From contig NC_134089.1 of assembly GCF_000715075.1 (NCBI RefSeq), positions 102,865,157 through 102,929,156 on the forward strand: 64,000 nt of DNA, written 5' to 3'. The translations under genes and the position numbers were made by a program. This document shows positions 12,337 to 22,237 of the stretch, in pieces (the stretch's first letter is position 1; the number at the start of each line of letters is the position of its first letter). The notes under the pieces are model-generated. The model saw only the letters and a list, made by a program, of their open reading frames with translations, was not told the DNA's origin and made no database searches. Origin of the DNA: Nicotiana tabacum. Taxonomy: Eukaryota; Streptophyta; Magnoliopsida; Solanales; Solanaceae.

Positions 12337-15054
12337 CTACGCAATCGCCACCTTCACCGCCTGGCCCAGCAGCTCCATCACCACATTTGCCTGCGCCATC
12401 AACATACTCATTGTCGTACCAAGGATTATATGCAAGCCCGTCCAGTCCTCTTCATCATCGTTGTTCTCCGGTGTGGCGGGGTCATAACCGCAGGCAAGCA
12501 TGGTATCACGTGCCTTAACACAGGCATCTTCGAAGTCAGGTCAGGAACCTTCCCCGCTGCCATCAAGTTCCTATATATGTCCAGCTTTGCCTCAGCATGG
12601 ATCCATATCTCGTATAAATCACGATTCATGAAGAACATGGGGTAAAGCAGAAGCATGAGAGGAAGAATGTCAAACCAACAACTATGCCTTCTCAGCCTCA
12701 AGAGAGGTTACTTACTCACTTAGGCTCAAAACTTCTTTCTCAAGCCCACCAATTTGCTCATCAAGCCGCGTCTCCCTTAGCACAGCTGTTTTGCATCAGT
12801 TGCACATTCATACCTAAGGACGCGGATAGAGCTTTCTAACGCCGCCGCCTTTGCCAAAGTCGCTACCCGAACCTCCTCGGCACTTACCAACTCTGCCACC
12901 TTCTCAGTCAACTCACCACTCAGGCCACTAACTCTAATTGAGCTTGGCTCAAGCTCAACCTACAAGGTCGCCACTTGCGCTTGAAGGTCGACGCACTCGG
13001 CCACGACCCCTTGTTCACCTCGAGCTCGTTGTCCTTGGCCCTGAGAAACCCCTCGAGCTCACTGCATCTAGAAATAGTTCGCATAAGCTCCTCCTCCTTC
13101 TGACCCAATTCATCTTTAAGGTCCTAGAGATTACCACCTGCTCTAAGCCATGCACGCATCTCACGATACTTGTCATGATAACGGACATACTTCGAAACCA
13201 TCTTTTGAAAAACAACCTTCCTTCTCTCTTCTCGGCGGGCACTCTCAATCTCCAAAATGAAAGTCTAAAAAAAGGGGAGAGAGAGAATAAGAAGAAAATT
13301 AGCAAAGATAGAAAGAGGAAAAGATGAAAATTATAGAAATGACGAAAGAAACTCACCCTCAAAGCCATCCCAGATATGCCCAATGACAGGTCGGAATCTC
13401 GAAGCACCTGAAGAGTCCTGTTTTCAGCGACGGAACAAAGAGGGGCAAAGGATGGTACCATGCTCATCGTATCCTCCAACAAATCGCAGTCCAAAGGGAT
13501 TACGATCGAGCGAGAGGATCCATCCACTGTCACCTCCACCTAAGCAAGCCCTTCATTGAATATCCTCGCTTTCTCGGGGTCGACATCAGAGCCAGATTTG
13601 TAATCATCTACAATCACACTCTTTGACCCCTCTTCAGCCGAAGAAGGAACGTTGGCCTGCCCTGATGTCAATGGATCACTCCTCGAAATGATCACAGCTG
13701 CTTTTGGTCGCTCCCCTTCTTCCACGGAGGTGATCTCGACGTCCGAAGGAGGCACAGTCTCTAAATTTGAGTTCGTACCTCCACTGAACTCGGCTGTGGT
13801 CAACTCAGTTTTGGCCCCCGCTGGCTCCTCTTCAACCACTCTTCCATCAACCTCTATCCTTTGCCTTTTTAGCAGAGCTTCTTCGTCTTTGCCCTGGTTT
13901 GACTCATCGACCAAGTGAAACACTATAGAAGCCGAAATCTCTGCTAGCGGGGCAGCAACTTTGCAACTAGGACCATTCCAGGTGAGGGTTTGAGGAGTAA
14001 CAGTGGTCTGAGTAGGCTCACTTATAGCCACAGCGAGTACGGGCCCGGCCGAAATACCTGACTGGAAAAACGTAGGCGTAGGAGCCCTCACCCTCCTTGA
14101 AGCCCTCCGACCTACCAATGAAGAAAGATAAAAAATAGAAGGACAAAAAGGACGATACAAAGGTAAAAATTACTAAGGTTAAAGCAAGGTGACTCACCAG
14201 CTGCAGGCCTATGCCCAAACCTCTCATTAAATTGCAACCATTCATGAATCCCCACCATGTGGGGCAAAATCTGACTGACCCTGTCACGAATGTCGACAAC
14301 TGGCGAAGGAGGATGCCTCTCGACTGCAAAAAGAGAAATAGAACGAGCAGATTTCCAAAAAGAAACAATGAAGTCATTTGGAGAAAACACTTACGAGCAA
14401 AGTTCCACTCCTCGAGAAATCCACTGGGGTTCGATACTATGTTCTCCATCCTCACGTAGAAGAAATTAGCCCAAAAATAACGATTAGTTTTGTCGTCCAT
14501 CTTTACTACCAATCCTTTGGTCCCACGGTAGCGCATGTGTATCATCATGCCCCTATGAAAACTTGGGGCGAAGAGGTGAAGCAGATAGCGGAGAGAAACA
14601 CCACAGTTGGCCAACTCCGCGTACTTGATAAGTATAAGGAAAATCTTGTATTTGTACAGGGAGAGATGAGCCGGGCACACACCGTGAAAATGGAAAAAAT
14701 CCTCTGCCAATGAAGGAAGAGGAAATGCATAGCTGACAATGAACGGGTACGCGTAAAATGTGCAATACTCTGGGTGATGTACTTGCACTACATCACTACC
14801 AGCAGGGATAAGTTTGACGTGGGGCGAGATTCGCCACTTAGCCCTAAATGTTGCAATCACCACGCATCCATCTCGGAAATGACTGGTTCAAATTCACCTT
14901 CATGTGGGTTCTTGAAGTCTGACCTGGCCTTCCCCGAACATGGAATTATCTCATCTACGATAGGGAAATTCTCGTCTTCTACCATAGATTCTCCTTATTC
15001 ATGAGGAGGCATGTTCAAAGCCAAAGTTACAGGATCAGAGGAAGCACTAGCCAT
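12337..15054 (-). pseudogene. Antisense multi-exon ORF of element B
   Basis: The start ATG at 15054 reads MASASSDPVTLALNMPPH, then an in-frame TAA. The next part (near 14860-14395) resembles the gypsy-type 'putative transposase' domain: YPFIVSYAFPLPSLAEDFF, LVVKMDDKTNRYFW. GT-AG introns fit at 14394-14324, 14197-14112 and 13356-13266. They join exons 15054-14395, 14323-14198, 14111-13357 and 13265-about 12720. The third exon is acidic and Ser/Thr-rich. The fourth is charged and coiled-coil-like (KYVRYHDKYREMR, GQKEEELMRTISRCSELEG). A possible donor at 12719 leads to an acidic tail (ENNDDEEDW) ending at TAG 12339-12337. One frameshift near 14860 and several stops show decay. The function is unknown; similar antisense genes are known in Tat elements. 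Confidence 0.65.
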
Positions 15055-15520
15055 TTTTCTGATTGTATGCGAAAAGGAAATGCAAAAGTGAAAAAGATGA
15101 CAATGGCGTAAAATGCTAAAGGGAGGAAGAAAACACAGACACAGGAAATTTAAAGAAGAAGGAAAAACTTGGGTTTCAAAAGCTCCAAAAATGCAAAAGC
15201 TCAAATGAGAAATACCCATCCTATAAGAATATGGGCACCTCGATCGAGAAAGCCCAAATGATGCCTCATTAATTTTGAAATGGAAGAGGAACAGGAAACT
15301 ACGTAATGTATTGGGAATGTGCGCCATAATGACACATAATGAAATGATGTCATTTCGAACTGATGTAACGGTCAGATATGGCTCTTGAAGCGCCGCGTCA
15401 TCACCTCGCTATAAAGGGTCATTCCCTGGCCAACCTGCTCATATTTCGCAAAATTTGCAACTGGTGAAGTTCGCCTATCTAGATCGTCCAAAAACAATCC
15501 TGACGGGCGGAGGGACTAAC
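15055..15520. other. Untranslated spacer and polypurine tract of element B
   Basis: This lies between the antisense start codon and the 3' LTR. It holds no credible open frame on +; an antisense open frame at 14995-15327 is probably leader. The purine-rich GGGCGGAGGGACTAAC at about 15505-15520, directly before the LTR, fits a plus-strand primer. Some of this spacer may act as promoter for the antisense gene, but I see no clear TATA box. Confidence 0.55.
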
Positions 15521-16228
15521 TATATGGGTCAAAATCTGTTCAAGGTGACCTCGCTTGAAATAAGGCAATCAAGAATCAATTAGGTCGAGGTCATGCCTAA
15601 GAAGCAACACTGGCGAGCCGAGCGATTAATGTCGAGGTCGAGCACTCAGATCGGCCAAAACAGCTAGTTTAGCAATAAAATATTTTAATGTAATATTATG
15701 AAGAATATTCTCTGCATTTGTACTTTCAGTAGGTAAGGGATATGTCCCATATAATAAAGAATAGAGAGATAAAGAAGGGGTATGTAATATTCTATTTGAT
15801 AAGCTCTCTTTAGAAAAGTTGACTCTCAAGTAACTATAAATATTATCTTTACACAAGATTCGATTGGTTGTTTATTCCAAGCTTTCTCACATCAGATCCG
15901 ATAAAGTATTCGATATTCCCACGTTCTGTAACCTTACATCACTGTCGGAGGGAGAATCATCTGCCTCATTGAACATTTGGGTAAATCATCCTCTCTATTT
16001 ATATTTATTGCCATTTATCATAGCTATTATCTGTCATATCCCCTCATTCATTCATTCATAAAAATATCATTAAACACCTTTTTGGCATTTAATATCTTTA
16101 AATGCGATTTTTAGACTATTACTATCAATCAATCTTGGATCAAGTATTTATTATATTTAACTAGAATTTACCCATTATTATTTATTTAAATAATTTAACA
16201 AAAATGTTTAGCACTTTTTGGTCAAACA
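15521..16228 (+). mobile_element. 3' LTR of element B
   Basis: The LTR is about 708 bp. It begins TATATGGGTCAAAA (expected TG start decayed to TA) after the polypurine tract and ends GGTCAAACA. Its last 636 bp match the 5' remnant at 5182-5816 with scattered substitutions and small indels. Confidence 0.8.
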
Positions 16229-16510
16229 GATGTGATGGATACTTATTCTGTAGTTAATCCAAAGATCACTACCGCTAGTAATATGGAGAAATCTAAGAAA
16301 CGTTGAATGATTTATCCCAAAAAGATTTGGATGATGATTCACAATGTGTAGCCACATGTAGATGTCATGTTCTAGTCATATATTTTGATATTCTGGTTTC
16401 TTTTAAGAATACAAATTCAACTGATTCAACCTACTGTAAGTGAGTAGCTACTAGATGAACGTAACTTCGGACATGGATATTTTGATATGAACTTCAAATA
16501 TTATGGTATG
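16229..16510. other. Unassigned flank of the LINE, left part
   Basis: No open frame. From about 16455 it has repeats of GAACTTCGGACATT-like sequence that continue on the far side of the LINE at 30441. This shows that the two segments were once adjacent. Probably part of an older repeat. Confidence 0.5.
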
Positions 16511-16524
16511 AACTTCGGACATTT
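16511..16524. repeat. LINE target-site duplication, left copy
   Basis: AACTTCGGACATTT here is repeated exactly at 30427-30440. A 14-bp duplication flanking a segment with an A-run at its 3' end (TTAAAAAA on the minus strand) is the hallmark of LINE insertion. Confidence 0.85.
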
Positions 16525-16676
16525 TTTAATACAAATTTCCCCATTGTCTGGGAGTGTTGTATTAATCAAAAGATAGTTTTCAATAGTACAACACTCGGGT
16601 AAAGGGTACCCTTCAAAATATGTGGCTAGGTGATAATATAATACAGATTCACCTGACACTACCAAAAAATCCTAGA

Positions 16677-17709
16677 TTACAAAAAAATTAGCCTTGTCAT
16701 ACTTGATTCTAATACTTGAAATTTGGTTTTGTCCAAGTGAAAGGGGCCCTTAGCTGCTTTAGGTAGCTGGTGACCAGAAAAGAAGAAAGCTCCATTTTGA
16801 GCTTTGGTCGCCAATTTTGCTAAGCAGTACGCTAGTTGGTTTGCTTCTCTATAACAATGATTGATGTTTATTTTAGCTGTATACCTCAATTGTGTTATCT
16901 TCTCAGTGATCTTAGCCATCCTGTAATTGGTCTCTTTCTCCCCCCTTAGCGTATTAACAAGCAAGAGAGAATCCATATCTAAAGTGAACTCTGTATACCC
17001 ATTTTGTATGAACCAGGTAATTCCAAAACTTGTTGCATAGGCTTCCGCGAGATTATGATTGTTGCAGCTATAAGGGAAAGAGAATGCCATGATAATTTCA
17101 CCAGTGTCTCTTCTCAGTGCACCTCCCAATCCAACACTCCCATCACTCTTGTTAAAGCTTCCTTCCGTGTTTAGTTTGAGATATTCCAATTCTGGTTTTT
17201 TTCCATTGAACTATCATGAAGCTTTGTTTGGGATGTAACTTAATTAGAGTGTCGCATAGTCTGTTCCAAGGCAACTTGAGTTCACAGTTAGGATAGGCCT
17301 TGTTGAGAGCAGCTTCCACATTCCAACTGATTTGTTGTTGCAATTTATAGAAGTTGAATTTCTTCTGATCTCCATACCTGCAAGCACAAGTTTCTTTCAA
17401 CAGTGCCCAACATATGATAATAGGAGTAATACATAACACTAGTTTATGTACATCATTAATAGACTTAGTATGCCACCAGGTATATAATAAATTTCTAATT
17501 GGGTGGGGGTGATTGCTAATCCCTTGTTGAGAGCCAAACAATTTCAAAACATAAATGGTTGCATGTCTTTCTACAAAAATATGGTGCATATTTTCATAGG
17601 CCGGGTTCTCACAGCAGTTACACCTAGAAATAATTTGTCTCCCAAACCTAGAAATAACTTCATCAAAGGGGAGTTTTCCTTTCCAAAGCCTCCAAACCAG
17701 AAATGACAT
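16677..17709 (-). pseudogene. LINE ORF2 C-terminus: zinc-binding region and RNase H
   Basis: The upstream part (17709-17152) has the reverse-transcriptase zinc-binding look: VWRLWKGKLPFDEV, ISRCNCC, MHHIFVERH. The RNase H part (17189-16677) reads EYLKLNTEGSFN, LAEAYATSFG, TLDMDSLLLV and HCYREANQLAYCLAKLA. In active plant LINEs the first box has Asp where this has Glu (TEGS), and the last box has Asp where this has Tyr (LAY). Two of the catalytic residues therefore look lost. The two parts overlap in different frames, indicating a frameshift near 17170. Confidence 0.85.
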
Positions 17710-18199
17710 TATTCTAAATCTTACCCATATGGTGCTGTTTAGGTCAAGAGTTTCTTATCAGATGCCAAGCTGTCTTGCTGGAGTATTTGCCATTCTCCGT
17801 AAGATCCCAATAGACCTTATCTTCTTTGTCTTAGATTCCAATGTCAATGCTAAGGATATGGCTGATCAGATGTTCTAGAAGAACATTCTTCAGCTTATTA
17901 ACATCCCACCTGCCTCCGGTGATGAATTCACTTACCAATATTTTATAGCTCTTCCTAGTGGTATAACTAAACCTACAAGATGACCTTTTAAGGTCCAATT
18001 ATCCCACCAAAAACTACTTAATCCTGAGTTAATTTGCTAAACCATGTGATTCTCTGCCATGCTTCTAATCTTAAGAACATGTTTTCAAGCATGAGAGTTC
18101 CCAGCAGCCCATTGTTTCGAGACCAAGTGAGATCTAATATAGTATATATATGCCTAACATATGTTTACTATAGAGATGATGTGGACCTAATCCTCGACC

Positions 18200-19931
18200 A
18201 TCTTTTCATAGCCAATATATCACTGATTTCCTCCATCTTTCGCACACCAATGCCACCCTCATCTGTAGGCACAGTGAGGTTATTCTAGGAGATCCAATGA
18301 TACGTTTTGTACTCACTTGAATTTCCCCAAAAAAAGTTAATAAAAATATTTTTTAATTAATTTAAAAGTAGTTCTGCATGGGGGGACATAGCAGATAATA
18401 TATAAATAGGCAAAGATTGAAGGACACTTTTAATCAGCACAATCTTACCACTGTATGACAAGAGTTTGCCCTGCCAATCATTGAGCCTTTTCACTATTTT
18501 ACTTAGTAAGGTGTCAAAATATTCTATCTTTTTTCTACCCACATAAAGAGGGCAACCAAGGTAATTAAGAGGAAAGTTCTTATCTATAAAGCCAGAGCAC
18601 TTCCTAATTCTATTAATCTTATCTGCTGCTGTCTTAGGAGCAGTGAGGAAAAAGCTCTTGTCTCTGTTAACGAATTGACCAGAGCTTTCTTCACAGTTAC
18701 CTATTTGCTTCATAACAAGCTTAATAGAGCTAGAATTACCAATACAGAAAATAACACTATCATCTGCATAAGCTAAGTGATTAACTCTAGGAACCTTTTC
18801 ATGCATAGAAAAAGGAATAAAATCAGGGTTATTGTACAAGTTATTTAGAGACCTGGAAAGAACTTCAGTAGCTATAATAAATAGAAAAGAGGAAAGGGGA
18901 TCACCTTGTTTAAAACCTTGTGAGGAAGAGAAAAAACCTTGTCTTGGCCCATTAATAATTATTGAATACCACACATTCGAAATCAAATTATGAACTATGT
19001 TTATTCAGTGTTAAGAGAAATCAAAATTATTTAACACAGAGTAAACAAAGGGCAATGATATTCTATCATAGGCCTTAGTCATATCAAGCTTAATGACAAC
19101 ATTACCACCCTTGTTCTTATCAGAAATTTTATGAATAATCTCTTGAGCTAATAAAATATTTTCGTAGATTAGTCTATCCTTCACAAAACCACTTTGATTA
19201 GGAGAAACCAATTTAAGCAATAAGGGGTTCAGCCTTAAAGAAAGAATTTTAGAGGGATTTTTTAGAGAAGTTAGACAAACTAATTAGTCTAAAATCTGAA
19301 AACCTAGAAGGAAAATCAATTTTGGGAATTAAAACTAAGCAAGATCGAGAGAAAAATTTAATCAAACCTTTCCCTTTGAAGACCTCTAGAACAAAAACAA
19401 TGACATCTTTTCTGATAATATCCCAACAATTATAGAAAAATGCTCTGTTATATCCATCTGGACTAGTTGTGCTAGTGCACTTAGGCTCAGAACAACATTT
19501 TTAATTTCCTCTTCATCGGACATCTTACTGAGACTTGAGTTATCCTGCTCTGTGATACATTTTGGAATACACTCTAAAAAGAGAGATTGAGGTTTGGAGT
19601 AGGTAAATTGAACTGGGCATTGAAGTGTCTGAGTGTTGCTTTAGAAATTTTCTCATCCCTCATAATCCATTTACCCTTATGATTCTTAATTCTGCGTACA
19701 TGTTGCTTCCTCCATTTTTCCCTAAGAATACAGTAAAAATACCTAGTATTCTTGTCACCATCTTCAAACCATTTTATCCTAGACTTCTGTTTGAGGAGGG
19801 AGTCTTGGATACCAAGCCATCTAATATATTCAGCATGGGATTTGTTCACCTCTTCTCTGCTCAATTCTGTGTTGTCTTCGATGTCTTTATCCTCCAAGTA
19901 TTGAAGTTTCTCCTCCTAGTTGGTAACAACA
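18200..19931 (-). pseudogene. LINE ORF2 reverse transcriptase
   Basis: Left of element D the ORF2 frame resumes with EEKLQYLEDKDIEDN, IRWLGIQDSLLKQKSR and KWFEDGDKNTRYFY. A damaged stretch follows (19570-19230, many stops). Then the RT palm reads NQSGFVKDRLIYENILLAQE, VVIKLDMTKAYDR, QGFKQGDPLS and HLAYADDSVIF, with the YADD box intact near 18770. The thumb side NYLGCPLYVGRKK and GKIVLIKSVLQSLP are also clear, ending near 18357, with decayed sequence to 18200. In-frame stops and frameshifts make it non-functional. Confidence 0.9.
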
Positions 19932-21178
19932 TTGATGTTTGGCCAAAAATGCATATATTTACCCATTGTTATCTCATATTCTAGTACTTTTAATCGTCAT
20001 TTGAGTATTAGTTATATTATTTTATGCTTAATATTATGTTTTAACTGTATAGTAATAAAGCAGTATGAAGATGAAGAGATTCGGAGCAAAATTGAATAAA
20101 ACGCGGAAGAAAAAGAAAGAAAATTAAATAAATATAATAAGGGGGGACACCCTTTGATCATTGTCCCCCAAGTGGAGACAAAACAAGAAAGCTTATAATG
20201 CAATTGCAATTCAATATGCAACTGACGAAGTAACGCCTAAGGGATTTGAACGTGAAAACTTTCTGCTTTCAGCGCAGGTCTAGCGCTGGCCTGGACGCTG
20301 GAGACGGGATTTTATCCAAGTTTGTCAGGGACAAGGTTGTTTTCGGCCCAAGACCCCCCAACTCGTATAAAAGGGGTCCTAAACCTAATTTGAAGGGGAG
20401 CTAACATAATTTGAAGGAGAATTCACATGGAGGAACACACACTATGCTTGGAGGAGGTTTCTAACTAGTTTTTCTTCTCTTCTCTTCCTTTAATTTCATA
20501 GTTTATTAGTTCTAGAGTTTTGGGTGCTACATGAACATTGTAGTATAAAACTTGAATTGTTCTTATTATTTTATCATATTGGTTTATTTATTCCATCTTG
20601 TGCTTAATTATTTGATTGCTTGATCACCAATTGAATACTATCTACGAATCTAGGATTGATCTCGGAAGAGGGAATTCTAGATTGCATATAAGATTGAGTA
20701 GAGCAAGATCTTAACTCTGAGGGGGAGCGGATTTGCGGTTAGGATAGGAATATACCTAATCGCCTTGCTTGGTTACTATACAGGAATGCGTTCTTGTTAA
20801 TTCTAATTCCATAGGAATATAGGCGTTAGATTAGCTTGAATAGGTTAGTTGTACTTCGGGAGAAGGCTACGAACAATATTAACCATGTCAACCAGTAAAT
20901 CAGATAAATCTAATTAGACGATTTAAGTGGAAAACTCAACGGGATTGTTAGCTAACCCATAGCTCTAGAATATTCACTTATATTTTTTCGTCTCTATAAT
21001 TCGCCAACTTGTTTTCTTTAATCTCTTAATTTGTTACTCTAGATTAATTTTAGTTAAATATTCATACGTTAGGATTCTCTTGAATGGATTAATTGTTTGG
21101 TTTAATTTAGTTGATAGTTAATCACAAGTCCCTATGGGTACGATATCGACCACATATACTTGTGTGTGCATTTGGGAG
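19932..21178 (+). mobile_element. 5' LTR of element D
   Basis: The LTR starts TTGATGTTTGG and pairs with 27003-28287. It contains a TATAAAAG box at about 20368 (27440 in the other copy), a plausible promoter. Relative to the 3' LTR it lacks about 27 bp near 21145. The edge was set by the CAACA duplication; the left end may be TGATG if one base belongs to flank. Confidence 0.85.
20368..20375 (+). promoter_or_regulatory. TATA box candidate in D LTR
   Basis: TATAAAAG lies inside both D LTRs, preceded by CCAACTCG. It is in the expected place for transcription of the element RNA, about 430 bp into the LTR. The match in the partner LTR (near 27441) supports it, but no start site can be seen. Confidence 0.5.
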
Positions 21179-21189
21179 AAATAAGTTAT

Positions 21190-21207
21190 TGGCGTCGTTG
21201 CTGGGGA
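21190..21207 (+). other. Primer-binding site of element D (tRNA-Asp)
   Basis: TGGCGTCGTTGCTGGGGA differs at two positions from the complement of the plant tRNA-Asp 3' end (TGGCGCCGTTGCCGGGGA). It starts 11 bases after the LTR end. This fixes the element orientation as +. Confidence 0.8.
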
Positions 21208-21342
21208 CTTTGAAATTAACTATGCTACTAAATTAGACTTTTACTATTATCTTGACAAGTTTTATTTTTTTTCTTTGTAAATATTTTTAATTTTATAACT
21301 ATTTGATTGATTTTTCTCTTAGTGTTTTCTGGTTCTCTCAGC

Positions 21343-22170
21343 ATGATATCTGAGGATGAAGCATACAGAGATAAGGCTATTGATGAAGACGCATGGTTGA
21401 CAGAAGATTTTTATGGCTCGTATTTTTGGGCTTGTCATGACCTGACATCTTGGAAGTCTGAATTTGAATATGGGAGTAAGGGTTGGTATTGTGATGACAT
21501 TATCGATTAAGAGAATATGTGCAAAGGCGTTGTTTGCTAACAACGTTGTTAAATGATTGGTCTAAGGAGACAGTTGATCTTGCACAAGAAATTGACAGGT
21601 TTAGCTTGGCTGTACGGAACTTGGATGCAGATATGAGTGCAAAAGTTGATGCATGTAACGCCCAACAATTTACTGATAAGTTGTATGAAGCTGAAAAAGA
21701 TCTTCTAGACCATATTGAGGAGCTAAAATGAGAATACCAATTATTAGACCAAAATATTATTAATGATGCCAAGGATGACGAAAAGTGCAAAATTTAGGAT
21801 GTCAAAAATAATACAATTTTGGAGTTGGAGCATATTGGACCTCATTCTAAACACTTTTCAATGTTGTGTTTGGTTGGTGACATGGGAATTAATCTAGTCG
21901 AGTATATGGAGGAGTCAATAGATGAGGAACAAAGTGTTTATATTCTAAAATTTGCCATACCAAGGAGGTAAAATGACATCCCTCACTTAAGGGCCAAAAA
22001 GTGCAAGATGCGATATCTATTGCTTGTTTCCTTTATTTTTACACTACCTCCCCAGGAATGTGACAGAAAAAGTAATGCAAAACTGGGGGCAATTCATATC
22101 TTCAAAGTGGAAGGAAAAGTGGTTAAAGTGATGGCGTCGTGTCGCAGCGTTAAATCAAGCGCTTGTTGAG
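21343..22170 (+). pseudogene. Unidentified small protein of element D
   Basis: A frame opens at 21343 (MISEDEAYRDKAIDEDAW) and closes at 21510. A shift near 21495 puts REYVQRRCLLTTLLNDW in the next frame, which continues to a TGA near 22168 with three internal stops (21729, about 21797, about 21969). The joined reading would be about 270 residues. Visible parts include a helical stretch (DLAQEIDRFSLAVRNLDADM, YEAEKDLLDHIEELK), and near the end AKLGAIHIFKVEGKVVKVMA. There is no Cys knuckle, and I recognise no domain. It sits where gag would be, so a particle or RNA-binding role is a guess. Confidence 0.5.
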
Positions 22171-22237
22171 AGGCAACCCAATTTTATTTTTATTTTTACT
22201 TTTATTCTTATTGTGTTATTATTTATAGTGTTATTTT

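Larger units (their letters stand above)
5182..16228 (+). mobile_element. Tat-like Ty3/gypsy retrotransposon B, decayed
   Basis: LTR remnants lie at both ends and the domains run gag, protease, RT, RNase H, a second RNase H, integrase on +. A tandem array and an antisense gene follow before the 3' LTR. A second RNase H and an antisense ORF near the 3' LTR are known traits of the Tat lineage. Every coding part has stops or frameshifts, and the RT catalytic box is mutated, so B cannot move by itself. The 5' LTR has lost about 70 bp to the A1 insertion; the missing end may lie left of the window. Confidence 0.85.

Noticed and set aside
14018..14863. An unbroken 281-residue gene
   Set aside because: It reads through two introns of the antisense gene; hydrophobic runs in the second half are intron sequence.
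21190..21207. A tRNA gene
   Set aside because: Only the 3' end complement is present, next to an LTR; it is a primer-binding site.
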